Assembly (NCBI GenBank): GCA_025667525.1
Contig: CM046881.1
Location: 496,207,627 to 496,271,626, forward strand
Length of the DNA: 64,000 nucleotides
Reading direction: 5' to 3'
From: Glebionis coronaria
Taxonomy: Eukaryota > Streptophyta > Magnoliopsida > Asterales > Asteraceae
Both the position numbers and the translations under genes were made by a program. Below the pieces are notes generated by a model that was not told the origin of the DNA, made no database searches, and worked only from the letters and a program-made list of their open reading frames with translations. This document shows, in pieces, positions 45,784 to 56,433 of the stretch. Position 1 is the first letter of the stretch. Every line of letters begins with the position of its first letter.

Positions 45784-48299
45784 ATCTCCCCCAATGTAAG
45801 GTCATTCCTCTTTGATATTTGGAAACCAACGGAGATTACGAATTTCGTCATAAATGAGTCTTAAACGTGTAATAGTAGTCTTGTTTCTTCATGCTATGAT
45901 CTTTGAGCCTTTGTCGTTATCTTTTGACTTTGTCTTTAAAATTGAGATCTTCAAATCATTCTTGACTTGTCTTTGCCATCTTGCGATCTTGTGTCTTTAT
46001 CCACATGCTCATTCTTTGCACAATCTTGAAAGTTTGCTAACAATCTCCTTTGAAGAAAGGTCATTCCTCTACATTAATTGATAAGGAAGATTTTGATCAT
46101 TAGAGTTGCGGAGGTCTTTAGCTTTCTTGATTGTTGAATGTCTTTGGGCATGAGTATGTGGTTTTGAATCTTTGACTTTGCTGAGTACACCGTAACGTCA
46201 CCTTCGTGAGACAAAACATAGGCACAGACTGAATGGCTTTGACATACGTCCTAAATCGGTAGTGTTTTACCTCCGCTCGGTGAAGACCGTTACACGATAT
46301 TAAATATAGTACCTGTGATAGGTAGATTCAATTAAGAACCTCCTTGACAGGGTTTCGCGGCTGTACTAGCCGTTCTCTTTACTCGATCGTCTCAAAGCAA
46401 GACTGCGAACATAAAGAGTGAATCATTTGGATAAATATCTGCTTGATTAAAGTCGTCAATTCAAATTCCTGGAACAAGTTTGATTCATTAAGAATCTTAC
46501 CATTGTTGCTTTCTAGTTGACACAAGCTTGATTCATAGATAATCTTGCAAGTCACCTACCGTACGCTAGAAGGATTTCTATTCGTCACTGTGAATATTGA
46601 TGAATATCACTCTGAATGTTCTGGCAAGACCATAAAGATATTGTGTAGAAACCTGAAACGAGTTTGAATCAATAAAGAAACAAACCATTGTTGCTTTTCA
46701 GTTTACACATGTTCAATTCATAAAGAATCTTACACATGACCTACCGCAGTGCTGTTTGATGTTAACACTAGAAGGATTTCCACTCATCATTTTGAATACT
46801 AAGTAGTATCACTCTGAGTGTTCTAGCAATATCACAAGGATATAGCGTAGGACTCTCTTGATCTTCATCCGTGTGTCCTAACGAGATTTGATTGATCTCT
46901 TGGCTCTAGACTCGATTTGTGCACTTTTAGTGGTCGGAGTCTGGAGCAGATGCCACCTATTCAATATCAACTATCTCGAAGTGAGAAAGTCAATAGAAGT
47001 CGTGTTGATCTCCATAAAAATAAAACAAACTTCTTTTGAGAGGAGCCTGAGTAGCTAGGGATGGGTTGTGCATTACATCACTGGGTCCATGATGAGTTTG
47101 TCTTCATGATGAGTTGACCCGGTTTCTGCCTAAGTTGTATGTAGGGCTTCTTTGTTTACACCCTTTATCCTTACATTTCTTTTTCATTCTTCAATCCCTT
47201 CAGTGCTTACCAATACATCATTACTAGCACCTTGTTGTGATTGTTCCAGTGCTAGCATTAGTACTTAGTCGGCATTCAGCTTCGTTCACATTCTACTCCA
47301 TCTTTCCTAAATACTTCTAATAATATATTGAATTTTCGTTGGGAAGATCCCTCTGATTCTGGTTGGATCATAGGACTTAAACCTAACCACCCTTTGACAC
47401 CAATAACGTCGTGAATTAAAGATGTTGTGGGTATGAGTTCATAACCATAAGTGCTTGAGTCTTTAGATCACATTTTAATCACATTTTCTCCCCTATCTCT
47501 AATATATAAAATCGTTTGATATTAGAGATACCAAATTTGATTAAAATATATTGTGAAAAATAGTCTTGAAAAACTTGCGGGAGAAAAATGTGTCAAACTT
47601 AGCATGAATTTGGAACGCTCCCCCTAAAAAATTGATCCAATTGAATTGTCATTGCGAGGATATGATCCACATTAAACTTTTGAGGATAGGAGTTGTTGAA
47701 CACACAATTTTTGAAAGATTTTGAATAATCATTGAAAAATTCTTTAAAAAATTGTGTACAACGCTTTTTTGAAAAATCCATTTCTTTTTGGCGAAAAGGT
47801 TTTTCTAAAGCATAAACTTGAGTTCGTAGACTTTGAATGTCTTGACGAATCCACTAAAGTGTAAGAAGATTTAACTTCTTTTGTTAAGGGTAAGCGCACT
47901 AAATCGTACACTCCCTCGTGAATATCGATTCGGGTTGCAATCTGTAAGTGATTACAAGCCATTGTGTTGAGCTCAAAATGTTGAATGTTTTTTTACAAGC
48001 TCAACCCAAGATAGATTGCTCTACCCGTTGTTGGAAAAATTGTCCAAAAGAGACATTTTCCTTTATTAAAAGTAAAAATGACATGTTTTGAAAAATATTT
48101 ACAACTTTCATTCGAGCTTTATGTACACAACCGTGTCGTTATTGCGCGACATTTCTAGGCACGTCCATATTATCGATACTGAAAGACATGTCGAGAAGAA
48201 TCTTTTTGGTATTTTGAAAGGTTTTTCCATTTTTTATTTGGTTTTTCTATGGATACTTACGTTTTATTCTGTTTTGTATTTTTCTCAAGTTTTTCAAAA
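45784..48299 (-). other. 3' non-coding region of G-III
   Basis: Reverse-complement counterpart of 18789-21244 in G-I, with the duplicated 200-bp segment (46490-46860) and a TTGAGCT/AGCTCAA hairpin (near 47970-48006). A second copy of the polypurine-adjacent GAGGAATGACCT-like sequence lies near 46040. No gene is seen. Confidence 0.65.
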
Positions 48300-51200
48300 A
48301 TAATCCAAAATAGACTTTTGTACAGCAGAAGAAGGTGATATCGAATGTACATAATTGGAACCTTTGAAGAAGGAGAAGTGGGTTTAGAATCCGCTGTTGT
48401 ACCTGCAATGACAGAAGAAGAGTTTGCAGAAATACTAGTGTTAGGAGTAGCAAATTCATTGTCTACATTCAGAACACCCGCATTAGTGCTGGAGCAAGTT
48501 TCAACACTCTTCTCTGTGGGAATCCACCTAAGACCAACTTCTTTGAAGATCTGACCCGTTGGTTTCCACTGAAGACTAGATCTAGGAGTAGTTTTCTCTT
48601 GCGGAACGGAAGACTTCTTTGGAGAGAAACTATGTCCTTTTTTAATCCACGTTTCAGATTTGTTGTTATTGCTTTTCTTTGCGACGGGTTTGTATCTCCT
48701 TGTTGTCTTATGGGATTCTGTATTCGATCTCCATTCAAAGGAACGAGATTTGACCTCATAGAGGTATTACAGAATGCAATGGTCATGATTTCCATTGTGA
48801 ATGCCCTTTTTGCAAGTGGGCATACGGGAAATTTAGGATTCACAAAAGTCCTTGTATTCCTTGGTTTTCCAAATCGTTCAAGCATAGTGTTCGAAACATG
48901 ATTATTCATGGATGGTTTCCAATTCCTATATTGCTGGTGAGGGATCCTAGGTTTTGGTTGACTACCATTAGGAGTGTGTGGAACTCTAGCGGGATTTGGT
49001 GAACTAGGTTTTGAATACACGGGTTTGTCTTTCTGAATCTTCCCTTGTTGATTAGCATTCTCTAGGTTGTTGGTATGAACTAAGTCATTTGAACCTACTG
49101 ACTCCTTTTTGTACGCGAATGTCACACGTTTTGGAGGAGTCCTAGAAGTGCTAGGTGCATTCACATGGTTGGGTTTAGCAACAGTGTGATTTCTAAATGG
49201 AGGAACATAGGGTGATATGTATGGTTTGGAACACTTGGTTGCACATCGGTCTTAGGGGATAACCTAGATTTTATATGAGAAGAATTGGAGAAAGGAGTCG
49301 GTTTTCCTAAGATATATGGCTTTGGATCCTTGTAGGCATTGGGTTCTCGAACAACATGTTTCACAACTTTAGGTTCCACAGTTTTCCCACCCATTTTGAC
49401 AATGAGTTGCTTCAACTCTTCTATCGCTATGTCCTTTTCTTGCAACTGAGATTTCAAGTCTGTATATTCCATACTCTTTTCGTTCATTTCTCGACACAAG
49501 GCGGAAAGTTTTACTTGCAAGTTATTATCATTTGTACCTTTTCTGACTTTGTCTTGTTAAGCAAGTTCAAGAGTATGATAGTTTTTTTGAAGGAATTCAC
49601 ATCGGTGTTGAATCAACGCAAGAGCCTTTTGATCAACATTGTTTGTGTGTTTTGAAAGCTCTGTTTCAAGACGTTCACACTCTTTGACTTGATCAAGATA
49701 TTTGCATGCCACGTCAGAATATTCGTCTATATCTACACAAGATGTAAGAGCAACACACAAAATATCTTTGGAGAGACATTCTTGTAGGAGTAGATCATAT
49801 GCTGTGGAAAACTCGTCTCTTTCAGGCTGATGATCGTCAATTTCTTTTTCAAGAGATTGCAAATATTTCAAATCGTCAAACATTTCTTGCTCGATTAACT
49901 TTTCAAATTCCAAAGCATGTTTCTTTGTTCTTTCTTCAAGTGGAATCAAAATAGTTTTCACAAGCACAGTTATATCGTGAGGAATTTCTTTACCGCCGTT
50001 TGAAAGTTCACGTTTTTTCCAGTCATCGTCAACAACCTTTTTGAAATTTTCAATGTTACTCTTAAGAATACTAAGTGCTTGCTTACTCTTGCTTATAGAA
50101 GCTTGATGCAGCAAGTACCCAATAAATTTTGAAACATTAGTTTTCTTAGTGGCAAAAACTTGTCTCTATTTAATTCTTATTTGTTCACATTCGAAAAATA
50201 TTTGCTCACGAGACTTCTGTGTTTGCGGTTTGAAAAGACCATAAAGACTGTTTTCATAAACATAATTATATGGTTTAACAAACTTTGTATTAACTTTTGG
50301 TCTACTCTCTTCTTCCAAATCGGTTGTCTCTTCACTGTCAGGCCTAACAACAAGGCAATCAAGATCGGTCCATTGGGACTCATCAAGATATTGGTGTTGA
50401 TTCTTAGATTGAGCTTGCTCTAGATACTTAGGATTTGTAAAACTAGGTCTATCCTTGAAAAACGAACGAGGTGCCAACATTCTCATGGTTTGAATTGATT
50501 GATTAGTTTTGTAAACAATTTTCTTGCAAAAATCAATTTGAGTTTCAAGATCCACCATTTTGTCGATATCTTTCGCTTGTCTAGTTTTGAAATCCTTTTC
50601 CAACTTTTCAACCACTGCTTTCTTTTCACTTACAAGTTTAGTTTTATCCTCTTGAATAAAACCATTTACTTGAGTTATCTCATTGACTTTAGTGGTAGCA
50701 AGATATATTTTGTGACGTTCAGTACTCAAAGAGGTGTTATGATTACGTTTCTCTTGTTCTAAAAGCTTAAGAGTTTCGTTATATTTCTGTTGATAATCGT
50801 CCTTTTTGACGTTAATTAAACACCCTTTGTAACCCTCAATCTCATTGGTCTTTTGAAGAAGCTGAGCTCTATAGCTATCAATGGTCTCACTAGATTTAAT
50901 TAGAGTAGCTTTGCATTCTTCAAAATTTTGAGTGAGCGTAGCGTTTGCCTTATTTAATTGCTTTTGACTCTTTTTGGTTTCTTTGACATCTTTTTGTAAA
51001 GTGGCAATTAAATTAGCAAGTGCAATACGCTCCTCATCATCATACTCATTTGCATGTTGATCATCGTCAGACTCATTATTGCATGTGTCTAAGGGATCAG
51101 GTGTGGTACTGCTATCAACCTTTTTCGTCATACATGTGTCAATAAGGGTTTGATTTTGATCACAATGCTCATGCGTATTAGCATTGGCAAACACATTATA

Positions 51201-52150
51201 TTCGTCATTGTGTACCTCTTCCAATGGCTCAGAATCATAAATAGGGCTAATATCATAGGAAGGTGTATTGTTGATGACAGTCTCAGAACTGATGTCTTGT
51301 GTGCCAGTGCTGTTGCTTTCTTTCCTATGTATGGTATGATCATTCTGCGGACCATGCTTTGTGTTCCGTGATATGCAGCGTTCATTATCCTGACCCGATA
51401 CTGTACCACCAATGGCTTTGAACCTTCCATCTATCTCATGTTCGTGAATTATTGTTCTGTGAACATAGGTTGCAATGGATTGGATGTTACGTGAGATCAG
51501 GTCTTTGAACGTTTGAGCACTTTTATAATGTCTCATGAAGCATCGCTGTGTACTCGAAGACATAATAAATTCTGAATCAAAGGTCTTGACAAATGTCGTG
51601 TTGAGTTTAGTGAAGGTGATCTTGCATTCACTCCCAAAAAGTCTTTCTTTCAAGTTTCTCCATGGCTTGTGTGAAAGCTCTTATGAACGTTGATAGGTGT
51701 GAAAACACACATCCTTTTACCACTTATTTCTGACTAAAACAAGACCAAAACACGTATTTAATATCATTTGTTTGGAATTATGCGTGGTTTTTGTGTTTAT
51801 TGTGTTTTCAGAGTCAACCGGGAGAATATTGAAGAAAACATAGGATTGCACGGGTTTTATCGAGGAAAAAGAATCAAGACGAAGTCTATTGTCCAAGAGA
51901 TGCAAAAGATTTGAAGTCATTGCCTATTTGAAGATTTATCGAAGAATAGAGCCAAAGATGGAAGATTCATATATGTCGAAGAACTCGAGTCTATTAAACA
52001 AAAGATTATAAGACGAGTTGGAATTATTCACCGACACTTCTCAAAATCCAAAGTCGGAAACGTTTATTTAAAGAAACGTGAAGACTAAAGAAGAAAGAAG
52101 AAAAGAAGCCCAAACCAAAGCCCATTCACAAGCCCACCATCACACGCCTA

Positions 52151-52158
52151 TAAATAGG
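52151..52158 (+). promoter_or_regulatory. TATA box of the solo LTR
   Basis: TATAAATA lies before a pyrimidine-rich stretch, in the orientation opposite to G-III. Confidence 0.55.
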
Positions 52159-52729
52159 ACTTTACTTCACAAAATTTCTATCTCGTTAGTCTTAGTTTTT
52201 CATTTTTTTCATTTTCTCTAGTTTTAGAGAGAGAAAGTTCCCAAATTTCTCTCACTAAATTTTTCTTTGTTTTCATCTTTTAAATTTGAGCTTTCTTTAA
52301 TTTTTGTATTTTGAATCTCATTAATCTAATTCAAGTCAAGCTTTTAAGTTCTTAATTCTCTTTCTACATTTCTTGATTCTACTTATTCCCATCCGAAATC
52401 TTTAGTTTGATCCGAATCCTTCATTATTCGTGATTGAATTTGAGGTTGTGTAATAAGAAAGTTCGTTTCTTGCTTGTTCCTACTTAAGCTTTCATTTGGT
52501 TAAGCCATAAGCTCTCTATGCTTATTGGCTCACTTCTTGACTTAGCTTATTGGTTTTCGGATTTCACAAAGGCTTTAGTCATCTTTAAGTTCGTTTCATA
52601 AAGTTCATAATTGTTCATGTTTTACAAGTTGTCGAATTTAAGCTTTTTGAGTTGTTTAAGTTTTGGATTAGTTAGCTTATGGATTTTGCTTATTGAGTTT
52701 TTAAGTTGCCACCAATTTCGGAACAACAT

Positions 52730-53065
52730 TGCTCCCATCGCAATTTTAGGGTTTGTACACATTCCGACGACAAGCTTGGTTTGATCGCAATAACCCAAGA
52801 GGGTTTTACTTTGCGATCGGTTGTCATTTCCCCTTATTCCGATCTGGATTGCGATCGCTTATTGCGATCGCACATTCCGACGGGACTAAGGTTCCTTTTT
52901 AAGTCGAAACTCTGGCCAATTTTAATTTACCATATTCCGATAGCTTGCATTTTTGTATTCCGATGGATTGTTTGGACACTTATTCCGATGGAACATTCCG
53001 ATCTGGGATTCCGATGGACTAGTTTTAATCACATTCCGATAGATAAGAGTTTTGATATTCCGATA
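52730..53065 (+). repeat. ATTCCGAT-type repeats in solo LTR
   Basis: ATTCCGAT or ATTCCGAC occurs about ten times, mixed with ATTGCGATCGC, at irregular spacing. Confidence 0.75.
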
Positions 53066-53984
53066 GCTTAAGGTTTTCAGTTTTAAAGTTTTAGCAAAGT
53101 TTTTAATTGTTAGTTTAATTAAGTTTTCAAAGTATTTTTCCAATCTCTTCTTTACGTTCTCAAGCTTTTATTTTTAGCTCGTCAATTTAGTTTAATCTTT
53201 CAAAGCTTATAATTTACTCAACGCCACTTACAGTTATTTGCTATTGGTTTAAAATAGATAAACAAACCGACACCTTTTATTAACCAAGAACAAATCATTC
53301 CACTTAGAACCGTGATCAATTCGAGGAGATACCGAGAGAACTTAAATCAGAAACCATAGTAAAATCAATGTATCAAACGTGCCAGTGGATTCACGTAAGT
53401 CTAGCAGGACTTTTGAAAGAATCTCAAACGATGATTGAAGTATTCTGAAACTTTCCATGCATTTATTTCTCAAGAAGTGTGTCTGTTGTTGTAATTATTC
53501 CATCGTGAGAGTTGTCACAACTGAACACTCATTGCTCTTTTCCATGATGATGGTGTCTTAGTTGATGAAGTGACTCTGGATCTTAAGTAGATATGGTGTG
53601 ATTGTGTTCTTGTTGAAATTCCGAAAATTCCGACTTTTTTCTCAGTCCGACAATAAATTCCTCAGTCCGACAAAGACGGTAAACCGAAAAAATTTGAATT
53701 ACGAAATTTTGAGTTCAAGGTAAGAATAGCTAATAACTAGTAGGGAAAAATTTTGAAAAAGGAAAATTTTTGACAAAAATAAAAACCTAAAAATTTGAAT
53801 TTTGGTCCGAAAATTTGAATTTTTGGTCGAAATTTTTTTCGCATTACCAAAATTTGAAATCGAAGCTTAAATGGCCTAAAAATGGTATAGAAAAAATAAA
53901 ATTTTTTTTTAATCTTTGTGAACTATGATCTGGGACAAGTTTAGATAGTGGCTAAGTGTGAAAAGTACTCGAACAAAATATCCA

Positions 53985-54345
53985 TCGGAATATAGATCGC
54001 AGTGTCCTAATCGTAAGATGTGATCGCAATAGCTGATCGTGAGATGTGATCGCAATACCTGATCGTAAGATGAGATCGCAATACCTGATCGTAAGATGTG
54101 ATCGCAATAGCTGATCTAAGATGTGATCGCAATACCTTATCGCAATGTATATCGCAAGTCTGATCGCAATGTAGATCGCAAGTCTGATTGCAATGTTAGA
54201 TCGCAAGTCTGATCGCAATGCTAGATCGCAAGTCTGATCGCAATGCTAGATCGCAAGTTTGATCCTAATGCTAGATCGCAAGTCTGATCGCAATCCACGA
54301 TCGCAATGTAGAAACCCCAAGGGCTTTTGCGATCGGAATACACGA
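53985..54345 (-). repeat. ATTGCGATC tandem repeats in G-III leader
   Basis: Plus-strand GATCGCAAT recurs many times, partly as 25-27 bp units (CTAGATCGCAAGTCTGATCG and similar). In element sense this is ATTGCGATC, close to the ATTGCGAC repeats of the G-I leader. Confidence 0.85.
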
Positions 54346-54615
54346 TCGTAATGTGTAAACCCCAAAGTGTTACGATGAATAAGCAAGTACGAAACTTTAT
54401 GTAAACAAGTGAAGATTTTCACAACGATTCCGTATTTGAATCCAAACCAAAGTAAACAAAATCTTACCACAAGTATGTAGATGAGCTATAGTACGATTTA
54501 GAACACGAAAAACAACGAAAAATAAGAAAATACTTGAATTCGAGATGATTTTAGGAGTAAATCACACGAACCAAATAGTTTATCAACAACGAATCACAAA
54601 ACTACCCCATGGCGA

Positions 54616-54626
54616 TTGATACCAAT
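54616..54626 (-). promoter_or_regulatory. Primer binding site of G-III
   Basis: The minus strand reads ATTGGTATCAATC right after the LTR, identical in its core to the G-I primer site. Confidence 0.65.
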
Positions 54627-54999
54627 TGTTGTCCCTAATTTATGATGATTAAACAAGAAAGAAAGGTATATAGAAGATGAATTCTAGAGAGAGAAAAGAG
54701 AGAGAAGTGTGTGAAACTTATGGAATGTTAGATTAAGAAAATGAACAACCAACAACACCTCTCCTAACATTCTAGGAGAGGTATTTATAGCCTTGCCTAC
54801 ATGTGGCATAATGGGCTATATGTTTGATTGGGTCGGGCTTGAATAAAATGCTTAGTACCTTGAAAGATGCCTTTTAAGCTAGCTATCAAGCCCATAATGT
54901 CACGACTATTATAACTAACTATTACAACATTATAATAAATGTTACAATATAAACCTATGACCGAACATTCTTGTTTGACTCAATATTTTGAGGCTAACA
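54627..54999 (-). repeat. 5' LTR of G-III
   Basis: It is close to 45411-45783. The cassette stem CCTCTCCTA/TAGGAGAGG (54758-54781) is kept, and a TATA-like TATAAATA is on the minus strand near 54782-54789. Confidence 0.9.
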
Positions 55000-55659
55000 G
55001 TACTAAAATAAAAAGGTCAACTAAGAGAAAGCAACTAGCAAAGAAGAAGGGAAAATCAACGGCTGATGAAGAGAGTGGTAGTGATGAGAGCTGCAGGAAG
55101 TACTTGAAGGTAGTTGGATTTGTAGATCAATACATGGACATAAATATTTTGGGAAATAAATCTTCCATTACACGATGGACATGTGCTAAAAATCAAGGAA
55201 TGGAAGCTCATGGAATAACCAGAACAGATGGAACATTTAGGATGTTCAGGTTGTTAGAAGATATCCTTCATATACTTGATAGACAGGATATTCAAGATCT
55301 ACACAGGTATGTCCAGGGAGGAAGTGAAGGAAGAAAAGATGTCTCACTATTGCTTTATGAGTTGAATTTTATGCATGAGCCACATACTGCTGATCAAGAG
55401 ATTTTGAAGGAATTAGAAAACAAAGTTCCTACTTACTGGAGATATTTTAGATCATGTGAAGTGCATACATTGGATGCAGATGATGTTACCTACTATATGC
55501 TTCAAGAAAAGAGATATCCTTTTGAAAGAAGAATGCTAGAAAGGATGTAGGATCTGCAACTGGAAGTTTCAGAGGAATCTAATGGTGCTTTGGAGTTGAT
55601 CAAAATGACCAAACAACAGATTAAGGATTTGGAGAGAGAGACGAGGAAGTTGATAAAGA

Positions 55660-56080
55660 ACCTTAAGTGTTTGACTTTCAGTCACACTTCACAAATGGTT
55701 ATCAGTTCACCATGTCTAACCAACATAAGAACTGGTAAGTCCATAAGCAAACGGTTTTGGTATAAACTTCTCAAACCCGTTGATAGCTGGTAGTTTGCTA
55801 AAAACTACATGGTCATTATCTCACCATGCTTAATTGCAAAGAGTTGGCTAGTCCTAGGGCAAACGGTTCTAGGTAAAGACTCTATCAAATCCGTTAAATG
55901 GTTGACAGTTTACCAAAAAATGTAGGGTTATCAGTACACCTTATTCTCGATGAATAAATTATTTTAGAGTGTACGGCTAACTAGTAAAGAATAAATCAAA
56001 TCCGTTGATAGCTGATTATTTGCTAAAAATCATGATGCCAATACAGATTGGTTTTTTGTTAACTGTTTTATTTTAGGTGA
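55660..56080 (+). repeat. Hairpin-forming repeats in B2 3' region
   Basis: Diverged units of about 110 bp contain AACGG...CCGTT (55750-55781 and 55862-55895), GTAGTTT/AAACTAC (55790-55808) and CATGGT/ACCATG (55808-55828). A third unit begins at CCGTTGATAGCTGATTA (about 56002). The repeats overlap the end of the second ORF. Confidence 0.55.
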
Positions 56081-56433
56081 GAAGACACAAGCATGAATGT
56101 TGATTCATAAATAAACATTGGTGACATGTTCAAGGAGATTCATGGCTATCAAGGAGTTTATACAGAAGTTTTGTCATCATCAAATAGGGGAAGATTATTG
56201 GGCTAAAAGCTTAAAGATGACATAGTCTAACATACGAAGACAACATAGTTGCTGTAAAGAATGTTCAAGACATAGAAGATCATATTTTGAAGACAAAAAT
56301 GAAGTTCATGAAGCTTTGGAGTTCATTATATCATAATAAGATCTACAAGAAGTGTTTGGATACATTCAGTTGGTACACAAATAAAGATTACCATGTTCAA
56401 TCCAAGTTTAAAGTGAAGTATGAAGACATGTAT
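56081..56433 (+). other. B2 3' non-coding sequence up to element D
   Basis: No gene and no LTR start are seen. The sequence is A-rich and ends where the Tekay LTR begins. Confidence 0.5.

Larger units (their letters stand above)
51691..53375 (+). mobile_element. Solo LTR of another retrotransposon inside G-III
   Basis: The 1685-bp segment starts TGATAG and ends TGTATCA, with AACGT on both sides (51686-51690 and 53376-53380). G-I has continuous coding sequence at the matching place, so this is an insertion. It contains TATAAATA near 52151, a T/C-rich leader and many ATTCCGAT words (52730-53065). No interior remains, as after LTR-LTR recombination. Small ORFs here are not genes. Confidence 0.8.
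48300..53560 (-). pseudogene. Copia-linker-like ORF of G-III, interrupted by solo LTR
   Basis: The longest frame is 50166-51653 (495 aa), a charged coiled-coil protein. It continues with small shifts in 49557-50114, 49161-49520 and 48469-49164, reaching the NPKFPVC and NHD-type region near 48800. The start, matching G-I 15266-15420, lies right of the solo LTR near 53400-53560. Overall order is the same as in G-I. The 495-residue section has no stop. Confidence 0.65.
45411..54999 (-). mobile_element. Element G-III: non-autonomous LTR element, minus strand
   Basis: LTRs at 45411-45783 and 54627-54999 (373 bp each, TGTTAGCC...GGACAACA on the minus strand) and GTACT duplications at 45406-45410 and 55000-55004 define it. 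It is the same family as G-I. The minus strand has a primer site, repeat-rich leader, copia-linker-like pseudogene and long 3' region. A 1.7-kb solo LTR sits near the start of its coding region. Confidence 0.9.
44640..55793 (+). pseudogene. Second B2 ORF, split by G-III
   Basis: Codons 44640-45410 and 55005-55793 join in frame once G-III and one GTACT duplication are removed, giving one frame to a stop at 55548-55550 and more coding sense beyond it. The first part is Ser/Pro-rich and holds a 69-bp internal duplication (around 45075-45175) and a Lys-rich region. The second part has a basic patch (KRSTKRKQLAKKKGKS), then ILDRQDIQDLHRYVQGG and TYYMLQEKRYPFERRMLERM. It resembles the LVEKxYPL-containing C-terminal domain of many Asteraceae retroelement proteins, as I recall. 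Role unknown. Confidence 0.7.
13066..56433 (+). mobile_element. Element B2: B-family retrotransposon broken by nested insertions
   Basis: B2 pieces can be stitched across three insertions, each with a target duplication: LTR 13066-13923, LTR end and leader 21641-22056, interior 41657-45410, and interior 55005-56433. The LTR ends CTAGTTTCTAAA and the primer site reads TGGTATTAGAGC (21710-21721). Genes are an ATHILA ORF1-like pseudogene (42790-43824) and a second ORF (44640-55793). No pol is present. The left part of the 5' LTR is cut by the Tekay element ending at 13065, and no 3' LTR is seen before D starts at 56434, so the right end is unresolved. Confidence 0.75.

Noticed and set aside
54939..55550. 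Possible host gene with acidic and basic regions
   Set aside because: It joins in frame with 44640-45410 once G-III is removed and lies within a B element.
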